A stretch of DNA of 64,000 bases, taken from the NCBI GenBank assembly GCA_008690995.1, contig VRMN01000002.1:186001-250000 (forward strand). Direction: 5' to 3'. Of the stretch, positions 37,444-46,640 are shown in pieces. The translations under genes were made by a program, and so were the position numbers. Each line of letters opens with the position of its first letter. Position 1 is the stretch's first letter. The notes below the pieces were generated by a model. That model searched no databases. It was not told the origin of the DNA and saw only the letters and a program-made list of their open reading frames with translations. The DNA comes from Porphyridium purpureum. Lineage: Eukaryota; Rhodophyta; Bangiophyceae; Porphyridiales; Porphyridiaceae.

Positions 37444-38544
37444 ATGGCGGAAGATGGCAAGGCTCCGAGCAAAAAGCGGCAGGGCCAGTTTGTGAATCAC
37501 TTCCGCGATGGGCTGTTCTTCAACCCGTGGGAGTCGTTCAAGGAGGAGCACGCAAAGATGACCGTGCCCCTCGCGGACAAGACGCCGCGAGAGCCCGTCA
37601 AGGATGTAGAGATCGCCGCGCTCGCGTTGCTCAGCTCCAAGCCGGACTTTGAAATCGTTCGAGATGCGTGGTTCGAGACCAGAAGAAACGTCGGCCTCAC
37701 GTGGCTGGGGCACTGCACGTACATCATCCAGATGTACGGCGCGACCATCCTCACCGACCCGAACTTTGCGCAAAAGTGCCCAGCGCCATACCTGTTTGGC
37801 TCGGCAAAGCGGCTGTCCCCCGTGATCTGCCCCGTGGAGCACTTTCCGCAACTCGACATTGTTGTAATTACAGCTGCGACTGACGACAAGCTCGTTGAGG
37901 AGTCGATTCGCGACGTGGTGCGTGTGCAGCCGAACGTCAAGTTTTTGGTGCCCCTGGGCGTAGGCGAGACGCTCGTAGAGTACGGCGTCGACAGATCGAA
38001 CGTCCAGGAAATGGACTGGTACGACGAGGTGGAAATCGTCGGCATTCGCGCCGTGTGCTGCCCGTCGCAACATCTTTCAGGCAAGATCTCCAAGGGGAAC
38101 GGGTCTAGCAGTGCACTGTGGTGCTCATGGACATTTATTGGGCCGCGCTCGCGTGTATTCTACGTGGGAAGCACTGGCTACCGCGGCTGCGGCCGCAAGT
38201 TATTTAAGCTCTCGCCAGCGGAACGCGCTAGCATTCCGGTATGCCCAGCGTTCAAAGAAATCGGCGAGCTGTACGGTCCGATCGACCTGGCCCTTGTGCC
38301 TGTTGGTAATTACGCGCCGCGTGCATTTACGGGCTCCATACAGAGTGACCCGTGCGACTCGGTCGACTTATTCTGTGACTTGCGCGCGCGCCAAGCCGTC
38401 GCACACAACTGGGGTACATTCACATTTGGGAATGAGGAGGTGCTTCAACCGCTGCGCGATTTAGAAAGAGCGATGCATGAGCGCGGCGTCTCGGACTCTG
38501 AGTTTGCCGTCCTCCTTTTCGGCAAGACCATGCTCTATTACTAG
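37444..38544 (+). CDS. NAPE-PLD-like metallo-beta-lactamase-fold protein, probable pseudoenzyme
   Basis: The 366-residue protein follows the N-acyl-phosphatidylethanolamine phospholipase D / UlaG-like fold: TWLGHCTYIIQMYGATILTDP, SPVICPVEHFPQLDIVVIT, PSQHLSGK, FYVGSTGYRG, LALVPVGNYAPR, and a final AHNWGTFTFGNE. These match human NAPE-PLD segments TxLGHxT, PAQHWSGR, GDTGY, LLPIGAYEPR and HWGTF. The zinc site is lost: the family HxHxDH motif reads AATDDK here, the Asp of GDTGY is Ser, and the His of HWGTF is Asn. Only the His of PSQH and one Asp remain. A lipid-binding or regulatory role is inferred. The ATG at 37444 has a strong context. Confidence 0.8.
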   Translation: MAEDGKAPSKKRQGQFVNHFRDGLFFNPWESFKEEHAKMTVPLADKTPREPVKDVEIAALALLSSKPDFEIVRDAWFETRRNVGLTWLGHCTYIIQMYGATILTDPNFAQKCPAPYLFGSAKRLSPVICPVEHFPQLDIVVITAATDDKLVEESIRDVVRVQPNVKFLVPLGVGETLVEYGVDRSNVQEMDWYDEVEIVGIRAVCCPSQHLSGKISKGNGSSSALWCSWTFIGPRSRVFYVGSTGYRGCGRKLFKLSPAERASIPVCPAFKEIGELYGPIDLALVPVGNYAPRAFTGSIQSDPCDSVDLFCDLRARQAVAHNWGTFTFGNEEVLQPLRDLERAMHERGVSDSEFAVLLFGKTMLYY

Positions 38545-38821
38545 ACACGCTCGTGGTGCCTTGATTTCGGCCGCGCGTGGGTCCGTCCGAGCTGTGTGTG
38601 TGGCATGGGTCGGTTTCTCTGTGCAGGCTTCGTGGGTCGCATTTCTTTTCCTTAATTTTCGTCCTCTTCTTAGACTAGTTCCGACCGCTCATGCATAAAG
38701 AAATCGCGCTCTCCACGTTCGGTTCGCGCGCATCAGATCTGTTTGCGGGTCGATAGCGACTCTGGCTGTGCGAGCGGCGCGGTCGTGCGTGGCGATCGCC
38801 GTGTCCAGAAACCTGCCAATC

Positions 38822-39862
38822 ATGAGAGACCGACCATTGTCTCGTCGCAACGGTCGCGGTGTGAGTCGCACACCCGCGTGGACATGCAACCTGGTGACCG
38901 CACCGTCGCCGATGCGTCTCGTTCGCGTTCGCTCGGTGGATGTGCTTGTAAAGTGCGATCACGAGCGCCAGCTCCGATGCGGGGTGAGCGGCAACAAAGT
39001 GCGCAAGTTTGCGGGGCTGCAGCGCAAGCTGGCGGAGCAAGAGCATGGAGTCAAAAGTCTTGTATCATTTGGCGGCGTGCAGAGCAATGCCATGCTTGCG
39101 CTGGCGAGCATCGCTGCCGACGCCAACGTCGCGTTTGAGTACTACACGCGAACGCTGTACGACGAGCCCGCTGGAAACTTGGCTCTGGCGCTCGAGCATG
39201 GCATGAAATTATACGAGCTCGGTAAAGAGGCGTACGCGGATACTTTCAACTCGGCGAGCGCTGTCGCGACTTTCTGCAACTCACTCGAACGCAGCGATCT
39301 GTTTATTTTTCAAGGCGGTGCGTGCAAGCTGGCAGAGCCAGGTTGCCTGGAGCTAGCACAGGAGATACATGCAGATGTTCTTGCCGCGCAACTGGACCCC
39401 GCGAATGTCGACGTAGCAGTATGCTCCGGTACCGGCACGCTCGCATTCTTTCTGGCTCAGGGTCTTGCCGCGATTGGCTCGGCCATCCGCGTCTTGGTGA
39501 TCCCAGTCGTTGGGGACGAAAGCACGACACGTGCGCAATGGCAGGAGCTCTGTACGAGAGAAAGTATCTCACCGCGCGACATGAATGTACACATACTTGT
39601 AGACCGCAAGCGGCCGTTCGCGAAACCTCGGCGCGCACTGTACGGCATTTGGTTGGAGCTCCGTGAGCATTGGGGGCTTCCTGTTGATCTCGTTTATGGT
39701 GCGCGTGCATTTGAAATTCTCTTCAATGTGGATGGCAGATTCCAGCAGATGCCGGCCAGCACTAGTGATGCGCCCCGGCAACTAGTGTATTACCATTGCG
39801 GAGGTATGGAGGGCGATGTCACCCAACTCGAGCGGTACAAAAGCATGGGACTAGATCAATGA
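38822..39862 (+). CDS. D-cysteine desulfhydrase / ACC deaminase-type PLP enzyme
   Basis: Members of this fold-type II PLP family release ammonia from D-cysteine, 1-aminocyclopropane-1-carboxylate or related amino acids. The PLP-lysine motif is clear as CGVSGNKVRKF, followed by VSFGGVQSNAMLALAS (the SNH-like substrate loop, with Ala-Met where many members have His-Ala/Thr) and the phosphate-binding turn VCSGTGTLAFFLAQGL. From the ATG at 38822 the product is 346 residues, a usual size. An ATG at 38912 is the other candidate start; residues between could be a leader. The exact substrate cannot be told from the sequence. The gene lies 277 bp downstream of the NAPE-PLD-like gene on the same strand. 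Confidence 0.8.
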   Translation: MRDRPLSRRNGRGVSRTPAWTCNLVTAPSPMRLVRVRSVDVLVKCDHERQLRCGVSGNKVRKFAGLQRKLAEQEHGVKSLVSFGGVQSNAMLALASIAADANVAFEYYTRTLYDEPAGNLALALEHGMKLYELGKEAYADTFNSASAVATFCNSLERSDLFIFQGGACKLAEPGCLELAQEIHADVLAAQLDPANVDVAVCSGTGTLAFFLAQGLAAIGSAIRVLVIPVVGDESTTRAQWQELCTRESISPRDMNVHILVDRKRPFAKPRRALYGIWLELREHWGLPVDLVYGARAFEILFNVDGRFQQMPASTSDAPRQLVYYHCGGMEGDVTQLERYKSMGLDQ

Positions 39863-40654
39863 GCTTGAGCGAGCTGAGCCCGGCGCTTCGACACAAACTG
39901 CAAAAGCTGGCAGTACAGGTCACGCAAGGTGCCATGATCTTGGCGTGTCGGAGTGCAAAACGGTAACCGCGGAAAGTAGTGAAAGGAGCTCTGCAATTCA
40001 TTTCATGCCGTTTGCCGACTGGACATATCCCATCCACGTCTGCATGTATGATTCAGGCGTCCCGACCAGGGGAAGACATTCAACCTCGCAGGAGGATAGA
40101 GAGATATAGAGCAATTTGTAGCCGTCCAGAAACCATGTTTACTCTGGCAGGACGCCATCTTCCGCCAGTACCAAGCCGCTTGGGACATGTCATGAATCGC
40201 GGTTGAGTGCGCGAACAAACCATCCCACGGTACAATATCGAACATCAATTTTTATTTTTTTTTCCTTTCCTCACGAACAGGCGATAGAATCCGTGCGCCA
40301 TGACCTTGAGCTGCTATTCAACCGGACAATACATTCACTCAATATGCTCGTACTCACATGAGCACGCGGCACGCGGCACGCAGCGCAAAGATCGCGTCAC
40401 GTGTTGACACGTGCTTGGGCATGCGCGACCATCGCGTTCAAGCTCGTGCGTGCGCACCAACCAACCTTGCCCACCTCGAGTCAATCCTGCATGAAACCGG
40501 ATGAACCGTTTGAACCGGATAAGCGAACGTGCGCCGCTTGACGTGCTGGCTTGTGTGGAAACAAGTGGAGCAGTTTGTGTTCAAAGGGAGGAAGGCGGGA
40601 GAGAAAGGGACCGGGGGACGCGGGTTCTGAGGACAGGTGTCGAGCGCGTGGGCT
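39863..40654. other. Intergenic before RPN7
   Basis: No gene is visible. A pyrimidine-rich T-run lies at 40249-40266, and a short repeat CGCGGCACG at 40367-40380. This region includes the RPN7 promoter. Confidence 0.45.
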
Positions 40655-41800
40655 ATGGCGGACGAGTTTGTGCCGCAGGATGAGATCCTGCACCTCGCGG
40701 CGCTGGAGTTCCGAGCGCGGCGCACGGGCGCCACGGCAGACGCCGACACGCTGCGCGCGTTGATCGTGGAGCGAAACGCGCTGCCGCTGTACGTGAAAGT
40801 CGCGGCCGAGCTGGGCTGGCAGGAGGATGAGGAGATGAAAGCGCGGCTGCAGAAGCAGATCGACGCGCGTCTCGCGGAGCTCGAGGAGAAGCTCAAGGAC
40901 GCCAGCGAAAATCTGGGCGAGAGCGAAGTGCGCGACGCGCTGGAGAAGCGCGCGGAATTCCTCACGCAGATTCTCGACAAGGAGCGCGCAGTCGCGGCCA
41001 CGGAAAAGGCGATCAAGGCGTCGGTCGGATCTGGCCAGAAACTCGACCTCGTGTTCAGCATGATCCGCCTCGCGCTCGCGCTCAAGGACTTTAAGATGTG
41101 CCACGAACAAATCGAAGTCGCAAAGGAAATGATCGAGAAAGGCGGCGATTGGGAGAGGAGAAATCGGCTCAAGGTGTACGAGGCAACGTATAACATGTCA
41201 TGCAGGGACATGCAAGGAGCCTCCAAGCTGTTCCTTGAAGCGCTCGCCACGTTTTCTGCATCAGAGGTATATCCGTTCCGCGATTTTGTACAGTACGCCG
41301 TGCTGACCAGCATGTTTTGTGTCGATCGGCCCACGCTCAAGCAAAAAGTGGCTGCCGCGCCAGAGGTTCTGTCGGTCCTGTTTGAGATGCCCCTGCTAGA
41401 GACGTTTCTGAATGCGCTCGTGCAGTGCGACTACAAGGCGTACATGGCGTGCCTGCCGGAGATCCTTGAGCTCGTGCACAATGATTACTTTTTCGGCGTG
41501 CACATGAACTTTATTGGGCGTGAATTGCGGATTACAGCGTACGCCCAATTCCTCGCAAGCTATCAGTCGGTCACCATGCAGGCCATGAGCGCTGCGTTCG
41601 GGATCGGCATTGACTTTCTCGACGAGGAGCTGAGCCGCTTTATTGTGGCCGGCCGGCTGAACTGCAAGATCGATCGCGTGGGCGGGGTGGTGCACACTGT
41701 GCGCCCGGACGCCAGGAACGGCATCTACAACTCGACCATCAAGCACGGCGATTTGCTGCTGAACCGCATCCAGAAACTTTCGCGAGTGATCGATGTGTAA
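40655..41800 (+). CDS. RPN7: 26S proteasome lid subunit Rpn7 (PSMD6)
   Basis: Rpn7 is a PCI-domain scaffold of the 19S regulatory particle. The 381-residue product is close to the human 389. The N-terminal helical repeats (ATEKAIKASVGSGQKLDLVFSMIRLALALKDF) and the middle segment ASKLFLEALATFSASEVYPFRDFVQYAVLTSM are characteristic. The PCI winged helix lies near the C-terminus (RITAYAQFLASYQSVTM; SRFIVAGRLNCKIDRVGGVVHT), and the final tail ends GDLLLNRIQKLSRVIDV. The ATG at 40655 (gctATGg) is chosen over an upstream GTG. Confidence 0.95.
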   Translation: MADEFVPQDEILHLAALEFRARRTGATADADTLRALIVERNALPLYVKVAAELGWQEDEEMKARLQKQIDARLAELEEKLKDASENLGESEVRDALEKRAEFLTQILDKERAVAATEKAIKASVGSGQKLDLVFSMIRLALALKDFKMCHEQIEVAKEMIEKGGDWERRNRLKVYEATYNMSCRDMQGASKLFLEALATFSASEVYPFRDFVQYAVLTSMFCVDRPTLKQKVAAAPEVLSVLFEMPLLETFLNALVQCDYKAYMACLPEILELVHNDYFFGVHMNFIGRELRITAYAQFLASYQSVTMQAMSAAFGIGIDFLDEELSRFIVAGRLNCKIDRVGGVVHTVRPDARNGIYNSTIKHGDLLLNRIQKLSRVIDV

Positions 41801-41952
41801 AGCGATTCTACCAACCTTCTCGGCTCTAATTCTCTTCTTCTGAATTCAAAGACGAAACTGATGCCTTCAACCTAATGATCGAGTCGTTCCACTGCGGCCG
41901 GAACAAATACTCAACCACGAGCGCAGCGGGGCTCAGCAGTGTGCGCCCTCAA

Positions 41953-42327
41953 CTATGATGCACTGTCGTCATCCGAACTCCAAAGGAATGAGCACTTGAC
42001 GCAACTGAAAAAGGTGACGAGCTTGGAATCATTTTTCTGCACCGGCTTGAGCCACGTAACCGCCAGCGAGCCCGTACATGATGAGTCCCGACACGGAACG
42101 ACGACGCGCTTGAGCGTCGGATCGCTCGCCACGCCCTTGGACACCCCGCCAGTCTGGTCCGATCGGTCCTTTGTCACCACATTGCGATACACCGGCACTT
42201 CATACTGCAGCATCTCCTCCACCGTGCCGCAGGTGCGGCAGCTATACATCAGCGTGCGCTTCTCCCCGGACCGGCCCTCCCGCGCAAACATCATGTTGTT
42301 ACATTCCTGGCAGAACCGCACTGACAT
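41953..42327 (-). CDS. RPB9: RNA polymerase II subunit RPB9
   Basis: The 124-residue product matches the usual RPB9 length (human 125). It contains two zinc ribbons: FCQECNNMMF with YSCRTCG in the N-terminal half, and C-x4-C with FFSCVKCSF in the C-terminal (TFIIS-like) half. The ATG at 42327 (MSVRFCQEC) starts immediately before the first zinc ribbon, as in other RPB9 proteins; the frame is open further upstream without need. The C-terminal ribbon's first pair reads CRDSSC, slightly divergent from CxxC. Stop codons of RPN7 and RPB9 are 152 bp apart, convergent. Confidence 0.9.
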   Translation of the reverse strand: MSVRFCQECNNMMFAREGRSGEKRTLMYSCRTCGTVEEMLQYEVPVYRNVVTKDRSDQTGGVSKGVASDPTLKRVVVPCRDSSCTGSLAVTWLKPVQKNDSKLVTFFSCVKCSFLWSSDDDSAS

Positions 42328-42788
42328 CTTGCCGCCGCTTTCTTCCCTTTCTACACGCAATCGCCGGTCCTTCACTGCGTGACAACCACAGGAGTACAAA
42401 TGTACCTGGCCGCTCCAAATTTTTCTTCGCAGCTCTTTTCTGTTTTCCGCAACTCCCGATACCCGGCTGTTGCGTCTCGACAGAGCGCAGCAACCGGTGA
42501 GGGAACTGATACGTTTCTAATTTCTCAATTCCCTGCGCTCCACCAAAAACTCCCCGATCATGATGGCCCCACCGCGCCCGGTGCGTCGCTCGCGCGCGTT
42601 CACGCGGCGCGCGTTGATGCGCGGGCGATGCAACGCGACCTTCTGGTGGCTCGCGCTTGTGTCGGATCCCGCAAGGACGATCACAAAAAGGAAGGGGACG
42701 GAGGGGGACGGGCGGACCCGAGGTCTGATCCTCGCCCGATGTCATCCCCCCGATTGTAGAGCTGCGGTGTATTTCTATTCGAACACCA
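42328..42788. other. Intergenic, RPB9 promoter
   Basis: Short open frames occur on both strands but none looks like a gene. It contains the RPB9 5' region and the 3' region of the SLC25A38-like carrier. Confidence 0.45.
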
Positions 42789-43952
42789 CTACCGAGTGCT
42801 TGTGCTTTTATCGACATGAGTTGGCGAAGACGAGGCGTCTTCTTGATTGGGTGCCTGGCTTGTGCTCGTGCCCCAGTAATCGCTGATCCGAAAGTTGAGC
42901 AAGCCCTTCCCGAGAATCGTTTCGTAGAACATGACGGTCTCCTCATATATCATCCACGTGATTGCGCTGCCCAGACAGCGCTTGAAAAAGCGCGGGCTCG
43001 ACCCGCGGAAAAAGCCGTAGAAACCTTCCTCTTTGAACACCCGCATCATGGTCTGGCGCGCCGTTGCGTACTTATCCTTCCGCCCATGCTTGTGTCTGCT
43101 TAATTGCATCCGTGTCTTGACGACGTCCTGCGGCTGCGTCAGCACGGTAGCAATGCCACCACCAAGCAGTCCACACGCAAAGTTGACCGCCATGCCACGA
43201 TATCGATCGGTGTCTGAGCGCATCGCAGGAGCCGACCCGTCCTCGGGGCCAGAGCCGGCGCCTGAACCGGCCTCAGATCTTAGCTTCTGCTTCGCCTTGT
43301 CGAACCCGCCGCTGCCTTCAATCTGGAGGAACGAAGTCAGGTACTCCTTGGAGCGTAAATAGAAGAGCACGTAGAGCGCGCTGTACGGCGCGTCGCGCAG
43401 AATCATGGGAAAGAGGCCAGAGAAGAGCCCGCGCATTCCTTCCTGTGTCGCGATCACGTACACTGCGTTGAACAAACCGGTGTACTTGCTGGCGAGCTCG
43501 ACGGCCTCGAAGCGCGTCTTGATGACGGACAGAGGGCAGCCTAGCGTGGCGGAAATGGAGCGCGCGGTGGCGCCCGCAACCAAAGTGGCTGAGGAGGACA
43601 ATGTTCCATCGGATGAGCGCAGCAAATCCGAGACCCTTGTGAGCGACACAAAGTAGATGCCGACGCCGCTCATATTGCGCAGCACGGTGGGCACGACGCC
43701 GCGCCACAGGCCCAATGGTCCGTCATTTGCCAGAATGGAGCGAAACGTCTGTGCGACGCCGGCATTATCTGGTATGAAGAGCAAGTTGTTGACGCCGACG
43801 CTCCTGCCAAAGTGCGACGAGATCTGCATGCGCGTCTTGATCACGTCCAGCGGCTGCAGCAGAAACGTGGTCACCAAGCCCGACGTCGCGCCGGCCATGA
43901 AATTCGCGCTCGAGCGCGGGCCCTTCCCACTACCCCCCGCCCCTACCCCCAT
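42789..43952 (-). CDS. Mitochondrial carrier, SLC25A38/Hem25-like
   Basis: SLC25A38 proteins import glycine into mitochondria for haem synthesis. The 387-residue product shows three carrier repeats with the PxD/ExxKxR signatures QPLDVIKTRMQ, CPLSVIKTRFE and QPQDVVKTRMQ. Branch-specific stretches match this subgroup: LGLWRGVVPTVLRNMSGVGIYFVSL and EGMRGLFSGLFPMILRDAPYSALYV. A Ser/Gly-rich insert sits between repeats 2 and 3. The ATG at 43952 is chosen over an upstream GTG. Assignment to the glycine carrier is by motif memory and could be another close SLC25. Confidence 0.8.
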   Translation of the reverse strand: MGVGAGGSGKGPRSSANFMAGATSGLVTTFLLQPLDVIKTRMQISSHFGRSVGVNNLLFIPDNAGVAQTFRSILANDGPLGLWRGVVPTVLRNMSGVGIYFVSLTRVSDLLRSSDGTLSSSATLVAGATARSISATLGCPLSVIKTRFEAVELASKYTGLFNAVYVIATQEGMRGLFSGLFPMILRDAPYSALYVLFYLRSKEYLTSFLQIEGSGGFDKAKQKLRSEAGSGAGSGPEDGSAPAMRSDTDRYRGMAVNFACGLLGGGIATVLTQPQDVVKTRMQLSRHKHGRKDKYATARQTMMRVFKEEGFYGFFRGSSPRFFKRCLGSAITWMIYEETVMFYETILGKGLLNFRISDYWGTSTSQAPNQEDASSSPTHVDKSTSTR

Positions 43953-44295
43953 TGCTCCTCCTCCTCCAACATCAAACCATCCATCCACTCATCCCTTCTC
44001 CACCACCCCCACCAAAACCCTTCTCTCATCCTCTCAATCAAACACGCGTCCCATCACCGCAACGCACTTCATTTGAGCTCAGTCACCTTTATACTAAAAC
44101 ACCAACGTCCTATCATAATTGCTTACATAAACCCCAAACCCTAATCCCAAACCCTAATCCCAACCCTACCCTAACTCTAGATCCAATCCTAGGGTTACTG
44201 GCTGGGTTTGGACGGGGGTTTGATGCGGCGTGGGGCTGTCGAGGGGAGAGAGGGAGGGACGGGCGGGAAGGGAGGGAGGGGTGTGGTGGGTGAAG
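43953..44295. other. Divergent promoter, SLC25A38-like / PPR-like gene
   Basis: A 343-bp divergent promoter with a C-rich stretch next to the carrier gene and a telobox-like tract in the middle. No gene. Confidence 0.6.
44136..44174 (-). promoter_or_regulatory. Telobox-like CCCTAA tract in divergent promoter
   Basis: AAACCCTAATCCC occurs twice, followed by CCCTACCCTAA, with AGGGTTACTGG just beyond. The tract lies midway between two divergent mitochondrial-protein genes. Confidence 0.45.
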
Positions 44296-45180
44296 ATGCT
44301 GACGCGGGTCATGTGGCGGGCAGTGTCTCGTGCGCGTGCACGCGTGCTTGCGCAAAATTCAAGCCGGTTCACGGAGGTGGATCGCGGGTATGCTGTGGCA
44401 AACGCGCTCGGCGCGCGGCGCGCGATCGCTCACGACGCGAGGACGCAGCGTGCGCGAGTGGATGCAGGGCTGGCGAAGGAGCCGCAGGTGGATCCGAATG
44501 ATGTGTTCAGAACGGCGCTGCACGCTGAGAACTTGCCGCAGAGCTCGTTTGACCATGTCCTGCAGGGGATCATGGTGAGGATCAGGGAGGACGGCTCGAT
44601 TCCGCGCAAGCAGGTGGTTGCCGATCTGATCAGCAAGTGCGAAAGTCATGACCACGCTATGCAGGCGCTCGAAGTGCTCAAGCATTTCCATAAGAGCCTG
44701 CGTGACGTAGGAGATGAATGCAGGCTTGAATTGGCGAAGCGCTTTTTGATGGAACCGGAAAAGGGGCTCGCAGAGACGGTCTTCTACATCACGCGGTGGA
44801 GGAAAACCGGGCTCAAGCCGAGCGTGAGCATGTTTCGCGAGGTATTTTCGCATATAAATGACAAGAAGCAGTGGAGTGCACTCAAGCCGCTGAATCAACT
44901 ATTGTACAAGGAAAAGTACTGGAACGCGCACGAGCTTTTTGACATGTACCTGGACTCGATGCTTGCGAGTGCGATGGAAACAGAGCCACGTCCCTTGTAC
45001 TCTTTGATTTTGTGCGGATTCATGCGAGGCGTGCGATTTGATCCAGCCAAGTTCGCTCAAGTCGTGGAAGCTTTGAAGAAGAGAAATAACGACGACTGGG
45101 CGGCTCGGCTGTCAGAACTCGCATCAATACCAGAGGTAGTGGCACTTCAAAATTCTATGGAGCAGCGGCTTCCAAGCTAA
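44296..45180 (+). CDS. Unknown mitochondrial helical (PPR-like) protein
   Basis: From the ATG at 44296 the 294-residue product begins MLTRVMWRAVSRARARVLAQ, a classic amphipathic Arg-rich mitochondrial presequence. The body is all helical, with pairs spaced like pentatricopeptide repeats (VFYITRWRKTGLKPSVSMFREVF; LYSLILCGFMRGVRFDPAKFAQVV). No catalytic motif is visible. It may bind RNA or be a mitoribosome-associated factor; I do not recognise a named family. It diverges from the mitochondrial carrier gene, which fits shared regulation. Confidence 0.7.
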   Translation: MLTRVMWRAVSRARARVLAQNSSRFTEVDRGYAVANALGARRAIAHDARTQRARVDAGLAKEPQVDPNDVFRTALHAENLPQSSFDHVLQGIMVRIREDGSIPRKQVVADLISKCESHDHAMQALEVLKHFHKSLRDVGDECRLELAKRFLMEPEKGLAETVFYITRWRKTGLKPSVSMFREVFSHINDKKQWSALKPLNQLLYKEKYWNAHELFDMYLDSMLASAMETEPRPLYSLILCGFMRGVRFDPAKFAQVVEALKKRNNDDWAARLSELASIPEVVALQNSMEQRLPS

Positions 45181-45723
45181 GCTGCACGCGGGATGGGGCT
45201 ATTTTAAGGTACGTTGCGATTCGGCATCTTTCGTTTTTCTCCCCGGTCAGCGCCCTGGTGGTGTACTGTCCCAGAGCACAATGATTACAAACAAGTCACC
45301 TAATAATCAATAATCTAGCCACTGAAGGAACAGTGACGAAAAACTACTACGACGGTATATGAGTGACAGATTGGAAGGCACCAAAAGGGATAGGCTCTGG
45401 GCAGAAAGTGACACTTCTCGTGCATGGATAGTAATTTTACTGACCAGAGTTCGTCGTGTGTTTTTGTTTGTCGCTGATATTACCCTGTGACTGACGGATT
45501 TTCCTGTTCGCCAATGCGCCTTCCTTTTGGGCCATAGATATTGCGAGATGTGTTATTAGTGAATTTGATATCAATATTCGGAGTCATCATGTGCTGGTTT
45601 TCTGCTCACGCCAGTGCCTACATCGCTTTTGACATGCGATTCAAGATATCCAGGCGTGGATATGCCAGAGATTCGGCAATGAGCGGAGAGCTGGGAAGGA
45701 CAACGGAGACTATGAGCCAAAAC
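45181..45723. other. Intergenic between convergent genes
   Basis: Convergent 3' regions. AT-richer than its neighbours; no open frame of interest. Confidence 0.5.
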
Positions 45724-46521
45724 CTACTCTCCAAATTCCAGAACTTTGCGCGCTTTGGGGCCTTGGTCCTGAGCGAGCTTGGATGGCGTCGCGGAGCGTA
45801 CAGAAACAGTCTTTTGCAGGTTCGCATGATCCAGCGCCTTGTTCGGAGAATAGGCAAAATTGTTTTGAGAGAGAAGTCGCTGCACGTCCGGATTCACCTC
45901 CCGCCCAGGCGTCCGATTCCTCGAGCAGTGCCGCACTGGACTTACGAGCGTGTCAACGCCCAGGTCGTTCCGCTGGGAACTTGACGCGCGCACTTGTGCG
46001 TACGTCAAGACGGACCCGACGGGCTCGCTGCGCGAGAGGTCGTCCTTAGCTACCGATGAAGGTCTCAGCGGAGTATATACACGCTTTGCTGGAGACCGTA
46101 ATGCCCTGGGCGTGTTGCCATGGCCCGTCTTGACGACCACACGTGACGGTGTCATACTCAAGTTTGTTCGTCGCGGCGTCTGTGCTGGCGATCGATCTGG
46201 CAGGCGCGTCATCGTGTCCCTTTTCTCTGGAGTGACATGATCAGTCGCGTGATTCGCAAGTGCAGGAGCATTCTCATCGCACTGGTCCATGATGGCGACC
46301 GTACTCGTTCGCCGCGCCGCTGCTGTCGGTGCACCGTTGCGCACGCGCTGCGGTGTGCCGGTCACCCTTGGCGCGGCGGTCATCGGCATGTCGTTGCACG
46401 AATTGCAATAGGAAGACATGGAATCTGGGACACAAATCGGGCGCGCGAGATGTCTTCTCTTTCCTCCGGGCAAGCACATGTCACACGTGCTTCTCCCATT
46501 CCTTGTTGGGCCTTCAGCCAT
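45724..46521 (-). CDS. Unknown protein: N-terminal Cys-cluster, many CDK-type sites
   Basis: The 265-residue product is unrecognised. Residues ~13-43 hold two CxxC pairs around a single Cys (CDMC, ICVP, CNSC), a possible small zinc-binding unit. The rest is disordered and full of proline-directed sites, many with downstream basic residues (SPAQTPRR, MTPSRV, NTPRALRSPAKRVYTPLRP, VSPVR), the CDK substrate pattern. A C-terminal block TPSKLAQDQGPKARKVLEF may be a short binding motif. Its promoter shares a 16-bp palindrome and a 12-bp element with that of the gene at 53878. A cell-cycle role is inferred. Confidence 0.6.
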   Translation of the reverse strand: MAEGPTRNGRSTCDMCLPGGKRRHLARPICVPDSMSSYCNSCNDMPMTAAPRVTGTPQRVRNGAPTAAARRTSTVAIMDQCDENAPALANHATDHVTPEKRDTMTRLPDRSPAQTPRRTNLSMTPSRVVVKTGHGNTPRALRSPAKRVYTPLRPSSVAKDDLSRSEPVGSVLTYAQVRASSSQRNDLGVDTLVSPVRHCSRNRTPGREVNPDVQRLLSQNNFAYSPNKALDHANLQKTVSVRSATPSKLAQDQGPKARKVLEFGE

Positions 46522-46538
46522 CGCAACAGAGTGAACAT

Positions 46539-46554
46539 TTTCAAATTTTTGAAA
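46539..46554 (-). promoter_or_regulatory. CHR-like palindrome TTTCAAATTTTTGAAA
   Basis: It lies 17 bp upstream of the ATG at 46521. The same 16 bases occur at 56106-56121. It contains inverted TTTGAA/TTCAAA, the core bound by LIN54-type CXC proteins at animal cell-cycle (CHR) promoters. Function is inferred. Confidence 0.4.
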
Positions 46555-46560
46555 TCTTGC

Positions 46561-46593
46561 GTTAGTACAGTGTCAGACTTGTAGTGTACAGTG
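46561..46593 (-). promoter_or_regulatory. Two GTACAGTG octamers
   Basis: GTTAGTACAGTG at 46561-46572 and TGTACAGTG at 46585-46593 lie upstream of the palindrome. The first 12 bases recur at 56162-56173. Confidence 0.35.
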
Positions 46594-46640
46594 TAGCACG
46601 GGCATGGCCTGCCAGGTGCGCGCCTAGCTGAACAACTCGA

